A stretch of DNA of 64,000 bases from Dongia_A sp964542425 (GCA_964542425.1 CAZIUB010000060.1:39060-103059); one strand, 5' to 3'; positions 52,157 to 61,684 are shown, numbered from the stretch's first letter. Made by a program: numbers and translations. The notes: a model not told the origin generated them from the sequence alone.

Positions 52157-55072
52157 TTGTCCGTGCCGCGCTACATAGCCGAGCTGCACCAGCCGCCCTT
52201 GCCCAGACCGGGCGAGGAGGCGATTGATCTGTCACCCCCGCTCCATGACCGGATGGCGACCACGACCTGCTACATGTGCGCCTGCCGCTGCGGCATCAAG
52301 GTGCACTTGAAGGACGAACGCATTCGCTACATCGAGGGGAACCGCGATCATCCGGTGAACAAGGGCGTGCTCTGCGCCAAGGGTTCGGCCGGTATCATGA
52401 CCCAGAACTCCCCGGCCCGGTTGCGCAAGCCTTTGCGCCGCGTGGGCGAGCGCGGCGAGGGCAAGTTCCGGGAGATTGAATGGGACGAGGCCTTGGCGCT
52501 TGCCACCGAGTGGTTGGGCCGCATCCGCGCCGAGGATCCCCGGCGTCTCGCCTTTTTCACAGGGCGCGACCAGAGCCAGGCGCTCACCGGCTGGTGGGCG
52601 GCGCAATTCGGCACGCCCAATTACGCCGCGCATGGCGGGTTCTGTTCGGTCAACATGGCCGCGGCCGGGCTCTATTCGATCGGCGGCTCGTTCTGGGAAT
52701 TCGGCGAACCGGATTGGGAACACACGCGCTACTTCATGATGTTCGGCGTGGCCGAGGACAATGGCAGCAACCCGATCAAGATCGGCCTCGGCCGGATCAA
52801 GGGCCGCGCGCCAGGGAACGAATGCAAGTTCGTCTCGATCAATCCGATCCGGGCCGGTTATTCGGCGATTGCCGATGAATGGATCGGCCTAAGGCCCGGC
52901 ACCGATGGTTTGTTTGTTCTGTCGCTTGTGCATGAATTGCTGCGCTTGGATCGCATCGATCTCGATTTCCTGGTGCGCTACACCAACGCGCCCTGGCTCG
53001 TGATCGAAGCGCCCGGTACGCCCTCGCATGGTCTGTTTGCCCGCGACGACCTGGACCAGCCTCTGTGCCAGGATTCCGCGACCGGGCGGATCTTGGACGC
53101 GCTGCTGCCGGGCATTTCGCCGCGTCTGGTCGGTTCGGTGGCCCTGGCCGACGGCCGCACGGCGCGACCGGTCTTCGAGTTGATGGCGAAGGCCTATCTC
53201 GATCCTCGATACGCACCCGATCGCGTCGGGCCCGCAATCGGAATCAAACCGGCGGTCATTCAGCGCATCGCCCGCGAACTGGCCGAAACCGCCTTCGAAC
53301 GCGTGATCGAATTGCCGATCGCCTGGACCGATTGGGCCGGCCGCCGGCACGAGAAATTCATCGGCCGGCCGGTCTCGATGCACGCCATGCGCGGCGTCTC
53401 GGCCCATGCCAACGGTTTCCAGACCTGCCGCGCCATCCATCTGCTGCAGATGCTGCTGGGCAGCATCGATTGCCCGGGTGGCTTCCGCTACAAGCCGCCG
53501 TTCCCCAAAGCGCCTCCGCCCCCGGCAAGGCCCGCTTCCCATGTCGGTCCGATGCGCCCGCTCCAGGGCCTGCCGCTCGGATTCCCCCAAGGGCCGGAGG
53601 ATCTGCTGCTGGACGGGGCCGGCCATCCGTCCCGGATCGATAAGGCGTTTTCGTGGGAGGCGCCGTTGGCCGTGCACGGCCTCATGCACATGGTCATCCA
53701 CAATGCCTGGAAGGGCGATCCCTATCCGATCGACACGCTCTTTCTTTACATGTCGAACATGGCATGGAATTCCTCGATGAGTGCCCCGGATACCATGCGC
53801 ATGCTGGCCGACAAGAATGCCGCGACCGGCGAATACCGGATCCCGCGCGTGATCTACGCCGATGCCTTCTTTTCCGAGACCGTGGCCTATGCCGATCTGG
53901 TGCTGCCCGACACCACCTATCTCGAACGCTGGGATTGCATGTCGCTCCTCGACCGCCCGATTTCGGATTGCGACGGTGCCGCCGATGCCATCCGCCAGCC
54001 GGTGATCAAGCCGGACCGCGACGTGCGCGCGTTCCAGGACGTGTTGCTCGATCTGGGTGCGCGGCTGAAGCTTCCGGGTATGATCGATGCCGACGGCAAT
54101 CCGCTCTACCCCGGCGGGCTTGCCGATTACATGCTGCGCCACGAGCGGCGGCCCGGCATCGGCATGCTGGCCGGCTTTCGCGGCGCCGATGGCACCCAAG
54201 AAGGCAGGGGCGCCCCCAATCCCGAGCAATTGCGGCGCTATGTCGAGAACGGATGTTTCTGGCGCGTCGAAATTCCGCCATCCGCGCGCTATTTCCGCTT
54301 CGCCAATCACGATTATTTCGACTGGGCGGTGGAGCGCGGCTTTCTCGACAAGTCGCAGCAGATCGTGCTGCAGCTCTATAGCGAGCCCCTGCGCCGCTTC
54401 CAGTTGGCGGCCGAGGGTTTTGGTCCGCGCCAGCCGCCCGAAATCCATCGTCAGCGCATCAAGGAGTGTTTCGATCCCTTACCCATCTGGTACGGGGCGC
54501 CTGAGGAGAATTCCGCGAAGGGTGAGTATCCGCTTTCGGCCCTCACCCAGCGGCCGATGCACATGTATCATTCCTGGGGCTCGCACAACGCCTGGCTGCG
54601 CCAGATCCAGACCAGCAATCCGCTGTTCATCTCGCGCGAACTGGGCCACTTGCAGGGGCTCGTTGACGGCGATTGGGCGTGGATCGAAAGCCCCCATGGC
54701 CGCATCAAGGCCGAGATCAAACTGATGGACGGGGTGGAGCGCGACACGGTTTGGACCTGGAATGCGATCGGCAAGCGCGCCGGCGCGTGGAACTTGGACC
54801 CGAATGCGCCCGAAGCGGTGCGGGGCTTCTTGCTCAATCACGTGATCTCGGAATTGCTGCCGCCGCGGCCCGATGGCCATCGCTATGCCAATATCGACCC
54901 CATCACCGGCCAGGCGGCCTGGTACGACCTCAAGGTGCGCCTTACCAAATGCGAAGCCAGCGAGGCAGGGCGGAATGACCCCGAATTCGCAGCCCTCAAG
55001 GCGCCCCTCGATCCTCCACCTACGCGGCTCAGCTACGGGGCCGAATTCCGGCGCAAGGGGCCGCGCGCATGA
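52157..55072 (+). CDS. soeA: Sulfite dehydrogenase (quinone) molybdenum subunit, SoeA-like
   Basis: 971 residues from TTG 52157, with GAGGGG 9 bases before; the ATG at 52253 would leave too few residues before the cluster. The [4Fe-4S] site is C38-x2-C41-x3-C45-x27-C73. The bis-MGD enzyme fold of the DMSO-reductase family follows; C163 in GGFCSVN may ligate Mo. The length and gene order with SoeB/SoeC match SoeABC of Allochromatium vinosum, which oxidises sulfite on the cytoplasmic side. No Tat motif is visible, consistent with that. Related polysulfide or tetrathionate reductases cannot be fully excluded. Confidence 0.82.
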   Translation: MSVPRYIAELHQPPLPRPGEEAIDLSPPLHDRMATTTCYMCACRCGIKVHLKDERIRYIEGNRDHPVNKGVLCAKGSAGIMTQNSPARLRKPLRRVGERGEGKFREIEWDEALALATEWLGRIRAEDPRRLAFFTGRDQSQALTGWWAAQFGTPNYAAHGGFCSVNMAAAGLYSIGGSFWEFGEPDWEHTRYFMMFGVAEDNGSNPIKIGLGRIKGRAPGNECKFVSINPIRAGYSAIADEWIGLRPGTDGLFVLSLVHELLRLDRIDLDFLVRYTNAPWLVIEAPGTPSHGLFARDDLDQPLCQDSATGRILDALLPGISPRLVGSVALADGRTARPVFELMAKAYLDPRYAPDRVGPAIGIKPAVIQRIARELAETAFERVIELPIAWTDWAGRRHEKFIGRPVSMHAMRGVSAHANGFQTCRAIHLLQMLLGSIDCPGGFRYKPPFPKAPPPPARPASHVGPMRPLQGLPLGFPQGPEDLLLDGAGHPSRIDKAFSWEAPLAVHGLMHMVIHNAWKGDPYPIDTLFLYMSNMAWNSSMSAPDTMRMLADKNAATGEYRIPRVIYADAFFSETVAYADLVLPDTTYLERWDCMSLLDRPISDCDGAADAIRQPVIKPDRDVRAFQDVLLDLGARLKLPGMIDADGNPLYPGGLADYMLRHERRPGIGMLAGFRGADGTQEGRGAPNPEQLRRYVENGCFWRVEIPPSARYFRFANHDYFDWAVERGFLDKSQQIVLQLYSEPLRRFQLAAEGFGPRQPPEIHRQRIKECFDPLPIWYGAPEENSAKGEYPLSALTQRPMHMYHSWGSHNAWLRQIQTSNPLFISRELGHLQGLVDGDWAWIESPHGRIKAEIKLMDGVERDTVWTWNAIGKRAGAWNLDPNAPEAVRGFLLNHVISELLPPRPDGHRYANIDPITGQAAWYDLKVRLTKCEASEAGRNDPEFAALKAPLDPPPTRLSYGAEFRRKGPRA

Positions 55073-55833
55073 CCAGCCTGCCCGCCAATCCGGCGCGCAA
55101 GCGCTTGGGCCTGGTCATCGATCTCGACATTTGCGTCGGCTGCCATGCCTGCGCGGTTTCTTGCAAGGAATGGAACAGCGGTGGCCATTCCGCACCCTTG
55201 ACCGACGAGGCGCCCTATGGCGCTTCGCCCGATGGGGTGTGGTTCAATCGCGTCCACACCTTCGAGCTGGGCGAGGGCGAGGATGCCATGACCTTGCATT
55301 TTCCACGTTCGTGCCTGCATTGCGCCGAACCCGATTGCGTCACCGTGTGCCCGACCGGGGCCTCCTACAAGCGGGCCGAGGACGGGATCGTGCTGGTGAA
55401 CGAGGATCTGTGCATCGGGTGCAAGTTGTGCTCCTGGGCCTGCCCCTATGGCGCGCGCGAATTCGACGTGGCCGAGGGAGTCATGAAAAAATGCACCCTC
55501 TGCGTCGATCGCATCTACAACGAGACCCTGGACGAAATCGACCGCGTGCCGGCCTGCGTCGCCGCCTGCCCGGTCGGCGCCCGGCATTTCGGCGATCTGG
55601 GCGATTCGAATTCGCCGGTGTCGCGCCTGGTCGCGGAGCGCGAAGGTTACGATCTGATGCCGGAACTCGGCTACAAACCCACCAACAAATACCTGCCACC
55701 GCGCGCCCGGCTTTCCACGCGCTGCCAGCCCGATTTGGAATCTCCCGGCCCACCGGCGCCGGTCGGGCCGGTCGGGCCGGTCGGGCCGGGATCGGCGCTG
55801 CTACGGTGGGTCGATCGCGTGTTGTCGCGCTGA
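55069..55833 (+). CDS. soeB: Four-cluster ferredoxin subunit, SoeB-like
   Basis: 254 residues; ATGA overlap with soeA. Four Cys groups for [4Fe-4S] clusters are visible: CVGCHACAVSCKEWN, CLHCAEPDCVTVCPTGA, CIGCKLCSWACPYGA and CTLC with CVAACPVGA. It passes electrons from the Mo subunit to the membrane anchor. The C terminus has a short tandem (PVGPVGPVGPG; 9-base units near 55759-55790). No signal peptide, so it is probably cytoplasmic with SoeA. Confidence 0.88.
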   Translation: MTSLPANPARKRLGLVIDLDICVGCHACAVSCKEWNSGGHSAPLTDEAPYGASPDGVWFNRVHTFELGEGEDAMTLHFPRSCLHCAEPDCVTVCPTGASYKRAEDGIVLVNEDLCIGCKLCSWACPYGAREFDVAEGVMKKCTLCVDRIYNETLDEIDRVPACVAACPVGARHFGDLGDSNSPVSRLVAEREGYDLMPELGYKPTNKYLPPRARLSTRCQPDLESPGPPAPVGPVGPVGPGSALLRWVDRVLSR

Positions 55834-55859
55834 TGATGCGCTGACCGAGATAGACGCCC

Positions 55860-56804
55860 ATGCATCCGGCTCTATCCGTCATTCTGTTTACCTCCGCCTC
55901 GGGCGGCGGCTACATGCTGCTGGCGCTGATGGGCCTGATGTCGGCTGCCGGCCTTCTGCCCGCCGATCGGGGGTTCGGGTTGGCCGGGTTCGGCTTGGGG
56001 CTCGGCGCCATCGGTGTGGGCCTCATCGCTTCGACTTTCCATCTCGGGCACCCGGAGCGCGCCTGGCGCGCCTTCTCGCAATGGCGCTCGTCATGGCTCT
56101 CGCGCGAAGGGATTTTGGCGCTCGCCACCTTCGTGCCGAGCCTGGCCTTCGCCTGGGGCTGGGTGATCGAGGGACGCATCTGGGTCTGGGCGGCAATTTC
56201 GACCGCCATGCTGTCGGTGGCGACGATCTTGGCGACCGCCATGATCTATGCCAGCCTGAAGCCGATCCGGGCCTGGAACAATTCCTGGACCTTGCCTTCC
56301 TATCTGTTTCTTGGCCTTTGCAGCGGCGGAATGTGGGCGGCGTTTCTTGCCGCTGCCTTCGGCCTGAAGGCGACCGCGATCCTCACGATCATCGCGATCA
56401 AGGGCGCGATCGCATCGGGGCTGGTGAAGCTCTTCTATTGGCGCCACATCGATCGTGCCGGCCTGGCCGCCAGCGCCCAAAGCGCCATCGGCCTTGCCGG
56501 CGCGGGCGCGCCACGGCCGCTCTTCGCGCCGCAAACCGAGGAAAACTACCTGATGAAGGAAATGGGTTTCCGGATCGCCCGCAAGCATTCGAGCCGGTTG
56601 CGCAGCCTCGCCCTCTGGGGCGGTTTCATCGTGCCCGGCGTGCTGGCGCTGGCTGGCGGCCACATGGGCTTCGCGGCGGCTTCATTTCTGTTGCTGCTGG
56701 CGGCCCTGTTGAACGGGCTCGGCACCCTCACTGAGCGTTGGCTGTTCTTCGCCGAAGCCCGGCACACCATCACGCTCTATTACCGGGAGCAGCCGGATTC
56801 TTGA
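55860..56804 (+). CDS. soeC: DmsC-type quinone-interacting membrane anchor, SoeC-like
   Basis: 314 residues with eight predicted membrane segments. LASTFHLGHPERAWRAFSQW-like sequence (STFHLGHPERAWRAFSQWRS) and SWLSREGILA are typical of DmsC/SoeC anchors. It links SoeAB to the quinone pool. Starts 26 bases after soeB and ends directly against the convergent ATPase gene, which starts its stop codon at 56805. Confidence 0.88.
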   Translation: MHPALSVILFTSASGGGYMLLALMGLMSAAGLLPADRGFGLAGFGLGLGAIGVGLIASTFHLGHPERAWRAFSQWRSSWLSREGILALATFVPSLAFAWGWVIEGRIWVWAAISTAMLSVATILATAMIYASLKPIRAWNNSWTLPSYLFLGLCSGGMWAAFLAAAFGLKATAILTIIAIKGAIASGLVKLFYWRHIDRAGLAASAQSAIGLAGAGAPRPLFAPQTEENYLMKEMGFRIARKHSSRLRSLALWGGFIVPGVLALAGGHMGFAAASFLLLLAALLNGLGTLTERWLFFAEARHTITLYYREQPDS

Positions 56805-57869
56805 TCAGGAATCGTCTAGAACCAGCAGATCGCGCGGCGAGAAGCGCACCGCGACCGCATCGCCACGGCCGGGTGGCCGGGTCCCGGGCTGATTGAAGGT
56901 GTCGAACGAGATCGCATTTTCCTTGAACCTCACCCGCACCCGAATGACCGACCCAAGGAATGTGACCTCCTCGATCGTGCCGTTGAGCGCGTTGTCCGCG
57001 CCCTCGCGCGCAACCAGCGACACCGCCTCGGGGCGGAGTGCCACGACGCATTGCGCATTGGCGCGCAGCTTTTGCCGCCCGCGACTGGTGATCACTTCCT
57101 GTCCGTCGATTTCGATGCGCCCGTCGCCGGCCGAGACTACGCGCCCTCGAAGCGTACCCAGCGTGCCCACGAAGGAAGCGACGAAATTGGTCTTGGGATC
57201 GTTGTAGATTTCGAAGGGCGTGCCGATCTGATCGGCGCGGCCCTCGTTCATCACCACCACCCGGTCGGACATCGACAGGGCTTCCTCTTGGTCATGGGTC
57301 ACGTAGACCGTGGTGATGCCGAGCGCTTGCTGAAGGTTGCGGATCTCCTCGCGCAGCGAGACCCTGATCTTCGCATCGAGCGCCGACAGGGGTTCGTCGA
57401 GCAGCAAGACCTGCGGCTTGGGCGCCAGCGCGCGCGCCAGTGCCACGCGCTGCTGCTGGCCGCCGGAAAGCTGGTAGGGATAGCGCCCCGCCAGATGCGG
57501 CAGCTTCACGATCCCCAGCATCTCCGCGACCCTGGCGGCGATCTCCGCGGCCGGCCTTCGCGCCACCTTGAGCCCGAAGGCGATGTTCTGCGCCACCGTC
57601 ATGTTGGGGAAGAGCGCGTAGGACTGGAACACCATCCCGACATTGCGCTGATTGGGCCGCAGCCCGGTCATGTCCTTGCCATTGATGCGGATGGCGCCGG
57701 AACTCGGCGTCTCGAATCCGGCGACCATGCGCAAGGTGGTGGTCTTGCCGCATCCGCTCGGCCCGAGAAAGGAAACGAACTCGCCCTTCTCGACGGCGAG
57801 GTCGAATTTCCGCACCACGGCCTGCTGGCCAAAGCTCTTTTCAACGCTTTCGATCTCGAGAAACGCCAT
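56805..57869 (-). CDS. ABC transporter ATPase, PotA/FbpC-like
   Basis: 354 residues. Walker A GPSGCGKT, Q-loop FQSYALFP, signature LSGGQQQR, Walker B VLLLDEPLSALD and YVTHDQEEA are intact. A TOBE-type domain follows after residue 240. It is the last gene of a leftward importer set that begins with the SBP at 60903. The gap to the upstream permease is 27 bases. Confidence 0.92.
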   Translation of the reverse strand: MAFLEIESVEKSFGQQAVVRKFDLAVEKGEFVSFLGPSGCGKTTTLRMVAGFETPSSGAIRINGKDMTGLRPNQRNVGMVFQSYALFPNMTVAQNIAFGLKVARRPAAEIAARVAEMLGIVKLPHLAGRYPYQLSGGQQQRVALARALAPKPQVLLLDEPLSALDAKIRVSLREEIRNLQQALGITTVYVTHDQEEALSMSDRVVVMNEGRADQIGTPFEIYNDPKTNFVASFVGTLGTLRGRVVSAGDGRIEIDGQEVITSRGRQKLRANAQCVVALRPEAVSLVAREGADNALNGTIEEVTFLGSVIRVRVRFKENAISFDTFNQPGTRPPGRGDAVAVRFSPRDLLVLDDS

Positions 57870-57896
57870 CCTTGGGACCTCCGCTCGCTTCGCGCC

Positions 57897-58682
57897 TCAG
57901 GGCGCGGGCTTGGTTGCCTTGGCCTGGCCCAACAATTGGATGATCCCCATGCACGCCCAGGTGATGAAAAAAGCGATGATCGCCAGCGCCGACGGCTCAT
58001 AGGCGCGGTTGGCGCCGATCAATTGCAGATAGGGGCCGAAGGCCGGGCGGTTCAGCAGGGCGGCCAGGGTGAATTCCCCGATCACGATGGCGAAGGTGAG
58101 AAAGGCGCCGGAGAGGATCGCGACCCGGACATTGGGCAGAATCACGCGGAACAGGATGGTGGGCCATCCGGCGCCCAAGATCTCCGCCGCCTCGGTCAGT
58201 GCTCGAACATCGATCGAGCGCAGCCCGGTGTCGACCGACCGGTACATGTAAGGCAGCGCCAGCGTCGTGTAGCCGAACACCAGCAACAAATCGGTCGCGC
58301 GTTCGTTGGCGGTGAACGGCAGGAAGGAAGAGCTGTTATAAAGCCGCAGATACCCGAACACGATGACAATAGCCGGGATCACCAGGGGCAAGAGAGTGAC
58401 GAATTCGACCAACGGCCGCAGTTTGGGCAGGCGCAATTGTATCCAATAGGCCGTCGGCGCCACCAGGAGTACGCCGACCACGATGGTCGCGACGGCGAGG
58501 ATCACGGAATAGCCGAAGGTCGCCTGGAATTGCGGATCGCCGAACACCACCCGATAGGCGTCGAAGCTGTATTCGCCCCGTCGCATGCGCAGCGAGAACT
58601 CGAAGGTTCCGATCAGCGGCACCACGAAATACAGCACGCCCACTGTAAGCGCGATCCATGCGCCGATCCGCGTCTGCTTCAT
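57897..58682 (-). CDS. ABC transporter permease, PotC-like
   Basis: 261 residues from the ATG at 58682, which overlaps the upstream permease stop as ATGA. Six membrane segments, EAA loop as LTEAAEILGAGWPTILFRVI. An in-frame extension far upstream would run through the neighbouring gene and is rejected. Confidence 0.9.
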   Translation of the reverse strand: MKQTRIGAWIALTVGVLYFVVPLIGTFEFSLRMRRGEYSFDAYRVVFGDPQFQATFGYSVILAVATIVVGVLLVAPTAYWIQLRLPKLRPLVEFVTLLPLVIPAIVIVFGYLRLYNSSSFLPFTANERATDLLLVFGYTTLALPYMYRSVDTGLRSIDVRALTEAAEILGAGWPTILFRVILPNVRVAILSGAFLTFAIVIGEFTLAALLNRPAFGPYLQLIGANRAYEPSALAIIAFFITWACMGIIQLLGQAKATKPAP

Positions 58683-59596
58683 CGCAGCCACCGTTCGGAG
58701 CGCTGGCGCAGCCAGATATAGGCGCCGTTGGAAACACCCGTGATCACGATCATGCCGAGCGCCAGGGCATAACCCAGATTCTGGTCGTGCAGGACGTCGC
58801 CTCGGATTTGCGCGAACAACTGGATTGTCACGATGTTGAGCGAGCTGCCGGTCAGCGCGAAGGCGGTAGCGACCGCGCCGAAGGCATTGGCGAACAGCAG
58901 CAGCACGGCGCCCATCAGGCTTGGCCACAGCACCGGAAACCCGACATGGAGCCAGTACTGTGCCTTGCTGGCGCCGAGGATTTCGGCCGCCTCGCGCCAT
59001 TCGCGCCTGAGCCCATCCATGGCAGGCGTCAGGATCAGCACCATCAGCGGAATCTGGAAATAAAGATAGGTGAGGGTCAGGCCCCAGAAGCTCAACAGAT
59101 TGAACCCGGTCTGGTACGGATTGAAATCGAAAAATTTAACCAAGAGTATCGTCACCAGACCATTGCGGCCCAAAGTGGCCAGGAACGCGAAAGCAAGTGG
59201 TACGCCGGCGAAATTGGAGGCGACACCGCTGAAGGTAAGGAGCGTGGGCCGGATCCAGTCGGGCAGCCGGCCCATGACGATGGCCCAGGTGAGCGCAAAT
59301 CCGATCAGCCCACCCAAGATCGCCGACGCGGCGCTGATCTTGATGCTGATCCAGTAAGAAGAAATCAGGTGGGGCTGGTTGAGGTTTCGGATGTTGTCGA
59401 ACGTAAATCCGCCGTCCTTGTCCAGGAAGGCACCCACGACCAGATTCATCGTTGGCAGGATCAGGAACAGGATGGCGAAGGCCAGGAATGGCATCACGCC
59501 AAGCCAAGCCCACGAAAACCGGTCGCGCAGCCCGCCAAGGGCGCTTGGCCAACGAGTACCCGCCGTCGCGGTTTCGCTATCCATCGAAGCGCGCAT
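58679..59596 (-). CDS. ABC transporter permease, PotB-like
   Basis: About 305 residues from the ATG at 59596, or 301 from 59584. Six membrane segments after WLGVMPFLAFAILFLILPTM; EAA loop EAAEILGASKAQYWLHVGFP. Element B7 is just upstream, and a longer frame into B7 is rejected because it is repeat-derived. A lone family A arm (GTACCCGCCGTCGCGG near 59556) lies inside the first codons. Confidence 0.88.
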   Translation of the reverse strand: MRASMDSETATAGTRWPSALGGLRDRFSWAWLGVMPFLAFAILFLILPTMNLVVGAFLDKDGGFTFDNIRNLNQPHLISSYWISIKISAASAILGGLIGFALTWAIVMGRLPDWIRPTLLTFSGVASNFAGVPLAFAFLATLGRNGLVTILLVKFFDFNPYQTGFNLLSFWGLTLTYLYFQIPLMVLILTPAMDGLRREWREAAEILGASKAQYWLHVGFPVLWPSLMGAVLLLFANAFGAVATAFALTGSSLNIVTIQLFAQIRGDVLHDQNLGYALALGMIVITGVSNGAYIWLRQRSERWLR

Positions 59597-59619
59597 CAAG
59601 GAACCATCGGATCGCGCCG

Positions 59620-59744
59620 CTAGTGTTGTGGTTCCAACGCTTGATTCCCAATCCTTCTCGTCGGAACCACAACACATAGCATGGAGTTTGCCGGTGTTCC
59701 GACATCAACGGCTCGAAAACGAACCGTCGATGTCGGAACACCGG
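59620..59744 (-). repeat. Family B element, copy B7, with a new second hairpin
   Basis: Hairpin 1 is standard (CTAGTGTTGTGGTTCCAACG to CGGAACCACAACAC). Hairpin 2 is GTGTTCCGACATC...GATGTCGGAACAC with interior AACGGCTCG/CGAACCGT pairing, unlike the GGCCGACATGTCC form. The end is CCGG instead of CTAG. It lies between the SBP and permease genes of the same operon. Confidence 0.85.
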
Positions 59745-59799
59745 CCTCACGATCGGTGGATCTTGAAATCGACGGCACGGCCGCGTTGACCGGCCTTAG

Positions 59800-60903
59800 T
59801 TACTGGACGTTGGCGCCGACCACGGTGTCCCACTGCTTGGTGATCATCTCCTTCGCCGCGCCCTGCTCGTCCAGCGTCGGGAAGACGGCTTTTTCATAGA
59901 ATTCGGCTGGCGGCAGCTTGTCCAGCATTTCCTGCGGAACCTTGCCATTGGCCACCAGATCGCCAAATCGGATCGGATGGCAATAACCCTTGAGCCAAGT
60001 AAGCTGGCCTTCGTCGGAATAGAGATGTTCCATCCACAACTTGGCGGCGTTGGGATGCGGCGCATAGGCGCTGATCGCCTGCACGTAGACACCCGCGACG
60101 ACGGCACTCGGCGGCACCACGACCTCGACCGGTGGGTTGCCCTTCAAGGTATCGCGATCGCCCAGCGCCAGATAGTCCCAGCGGATGATGATCGGGGTAG
60201 AACCCTGCGCCAGCGAAGCGGCCTTGCCGATGACCGGCACGAAATTGCCCGCCTTGTTGAGATCGCTGAAGAATTTCAGCCCAGCCTCGCCGGCCGCGGC
60301 GCCGGGGGCCGCACCGGTCGACATGCCGGCGCCATGAACGCCGACGATCGCCGAATTGGACGAACGCGGATCGCCGGCAAGCGCCACCGAATTGGCGTAT
60401 TCAGGCTTCATCAGATCGGCCCAGTCCTTGGGGGCGTTCTTTACGATGTCGCTGTTCACTTCGAAGGATAGAACCCCGTAATAATCGCCGTACCAATAAC
60501 CTTCGGCATCCTTGGCGCTGTCGGGGATCGAATCCCAAGTCGAAACCTTGTAGGGCTGGATCAAGCCTTCGGCCTTGGACGACGGGCCAAAGGCCAGGCC
60601 CACGTCGATGACGTCGGGCGCCTGGGGGCCCATGTTGCCCTTGTTCGCCTTGATCGCCTCGATCTCGTCGCCCGAGCCGGCGTCGGGATTGAGTTCGTTG
60701 ACGGTGAGGCCGTATTTCGACTTATAGCTCTCGATCATTTCGCCGTAGTTGCACCAATCATGCGGCACGGCGATGATAGTCAGCTGGCCTTCCGCCTTCG
60801 CCGCCGCCACCAGATCGTCCATCGCATCCGCAAGCGCGAATCCGGACGCGGCCAGCAATGCGCAAGCCGAGATCGGCAGCGCCATCAGCCATCTTGCTTT
60901 CAT
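59800..60903 (-). CDS. Family 1-type ABC substrate-binding protein
   Basis: 367 residues from the ATG at 60903, with GGGAGA 8 bases upstream. The signal peptide ends near GFALA-DAM. The fold resembles FbpA/AfuA- or thiamine-type binding proteins (AAAKAEGQLTIIAVPHDWCNYG, then GLAFGPSSKAEGLIQPYK, YGVLSFEVNSDIVKNAPKDW and GLLSDEGQ-like LYSDEGQLTWLKGYCHP). The ligand is unknown. It heads the leftward importer adjacent to soeABC. TTGACA occurs on the minus strand at about 60978 as a possible -35 element. Confidence 0.83.
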   Translation of the reverse strand: MKARWLMALPISACALLAASGFALADAMDDLVAAAKAEGQLTIIAVPHDWCNYGEMIESYKSKYGLTVNELNPDAGSGDEIEAIKANKGNMGPQAPDVIDVGLAFGPSSKAEGLIQPYKVSTWDSIPDSAKDAEGYWYGDYYGVLSFEVNSDIVKNAPKDWADLMKPEYANSVALAGDPRSSNSAIVGVHGAGMSTGAAPGAAAGEAGLKFFSDLNKAGNFVPVIGKAASLAQGSTPIIIRWDYLALGDRDTLKGNPPVEVVVPPSAVVAGVYVQAISAYAPHPNAAKLWMEHLYSDEGQLTWLKGYCHPIRFGDLVANGKVPQEMLDKLPPAEFYEKAVFPTLDEQGAAKEMITKQWDTVVGANVQ

Positions 60904-61171
60904 GTGTATCTCCCTGTTGTTTGCCTCGTTTTCCGAGGCTCTTCGTCTAGCCGCCCGCCTGTTAAAGCCTGATGTCAATAATGTTACAATCTCTCCGTCA
61001 TTGTTCTCTATCGAAAATGCCCCGGAATCACAATAGGCCAGTTCGCCGGCCCCTTTCCGGTTGCACGCGATTCGTACGCAGAAGGTGGCTAAATCGTCCA
61101 AATACACCAATCGTATGGGCGCTATCCAATAGAGCAATTACGGTCAATTGCCGCCTGCGGGCCGGCAATCG

Positions 61172-61630
61172 CTATTGCGCTGCCGCCTCGACCTTGAGGA
61201 TGGCGCCATCGGCGCCGGTGACGGTCACCTTGGTGCCGGCCGGCATGTCCTGGCCCTCGACCCGCCATACCGTGTCGCCGATCCGCGCCGCTCCGCGGCC
61301 GTTGACGATGGGCTCGTTCAAGGCCACCACCCGGCCGATCAATTGATCGCCCCGACGATTGAGCGTGGTTGCCGGTTCCTCTCCCATGGTCGCGCGCTGG
61401 AACCGCCGCCAGCCAATCACGCTGATCGCGGCCAGAATGGCGAAGACCAGGCCCTGCACTTCCCAGCCGGCATTGGGCAGGAAGAAGAAAATGAGGCCGG
61501 TCAACGCCGCCGCCCCGCCCAGCCAGATGAAGAACACTCCCGGCGCGAGGATCTCGATCGCCGCCAGGATAGCCGCCAGGATCAACCAGTGCCAGAATTC
61601 GATGTTTGCCAGAAAGCCACCGGTTTCCAT
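61172..61630 (-). CDS. NfeD-like membrane protein
   Basis: 152 residues. N-terminal hydrophobic hairpins (LILAAILAAIEILAPGVFFIW and ALTGLIFFFLPNAGW) are followed by a C-terminal OB-fold (GRVVALNEPIVNGRGAARIG, TVWRVEGQDMPAGTKVTVTG). This is the short NfeD form without a protease domain, the usual partner of the SPFH protein encoded 55 bases upstream on the same strand. Confidence 0.88.
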   Translation of the reverse strand: METGGFLANIEFWHWLILAAILAAIEILAPGVFFIWLGGAAALTGLIFFFLPNAGWEVQGLVFAILAAISVIGWRRFQRATMGEEPATTLNRRGDQLIGRVVALNEPIVNGRGAARIGDTVWRVEGQDMPAGTKVTVTGADGAILKVEAAAQ

Positions 61631-61684
61631 TTCGCGTCTCGTCCTCCGTTCATTCCATCATTTCCATGTTCCGCGTTCCTGGTC

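Noticed and set aside
57051..58721. 556-codon open frame on the plus strand
   Set aside because: Antisense to the ABC ATPase and permease; no recognisable motif and typical shadow composition.
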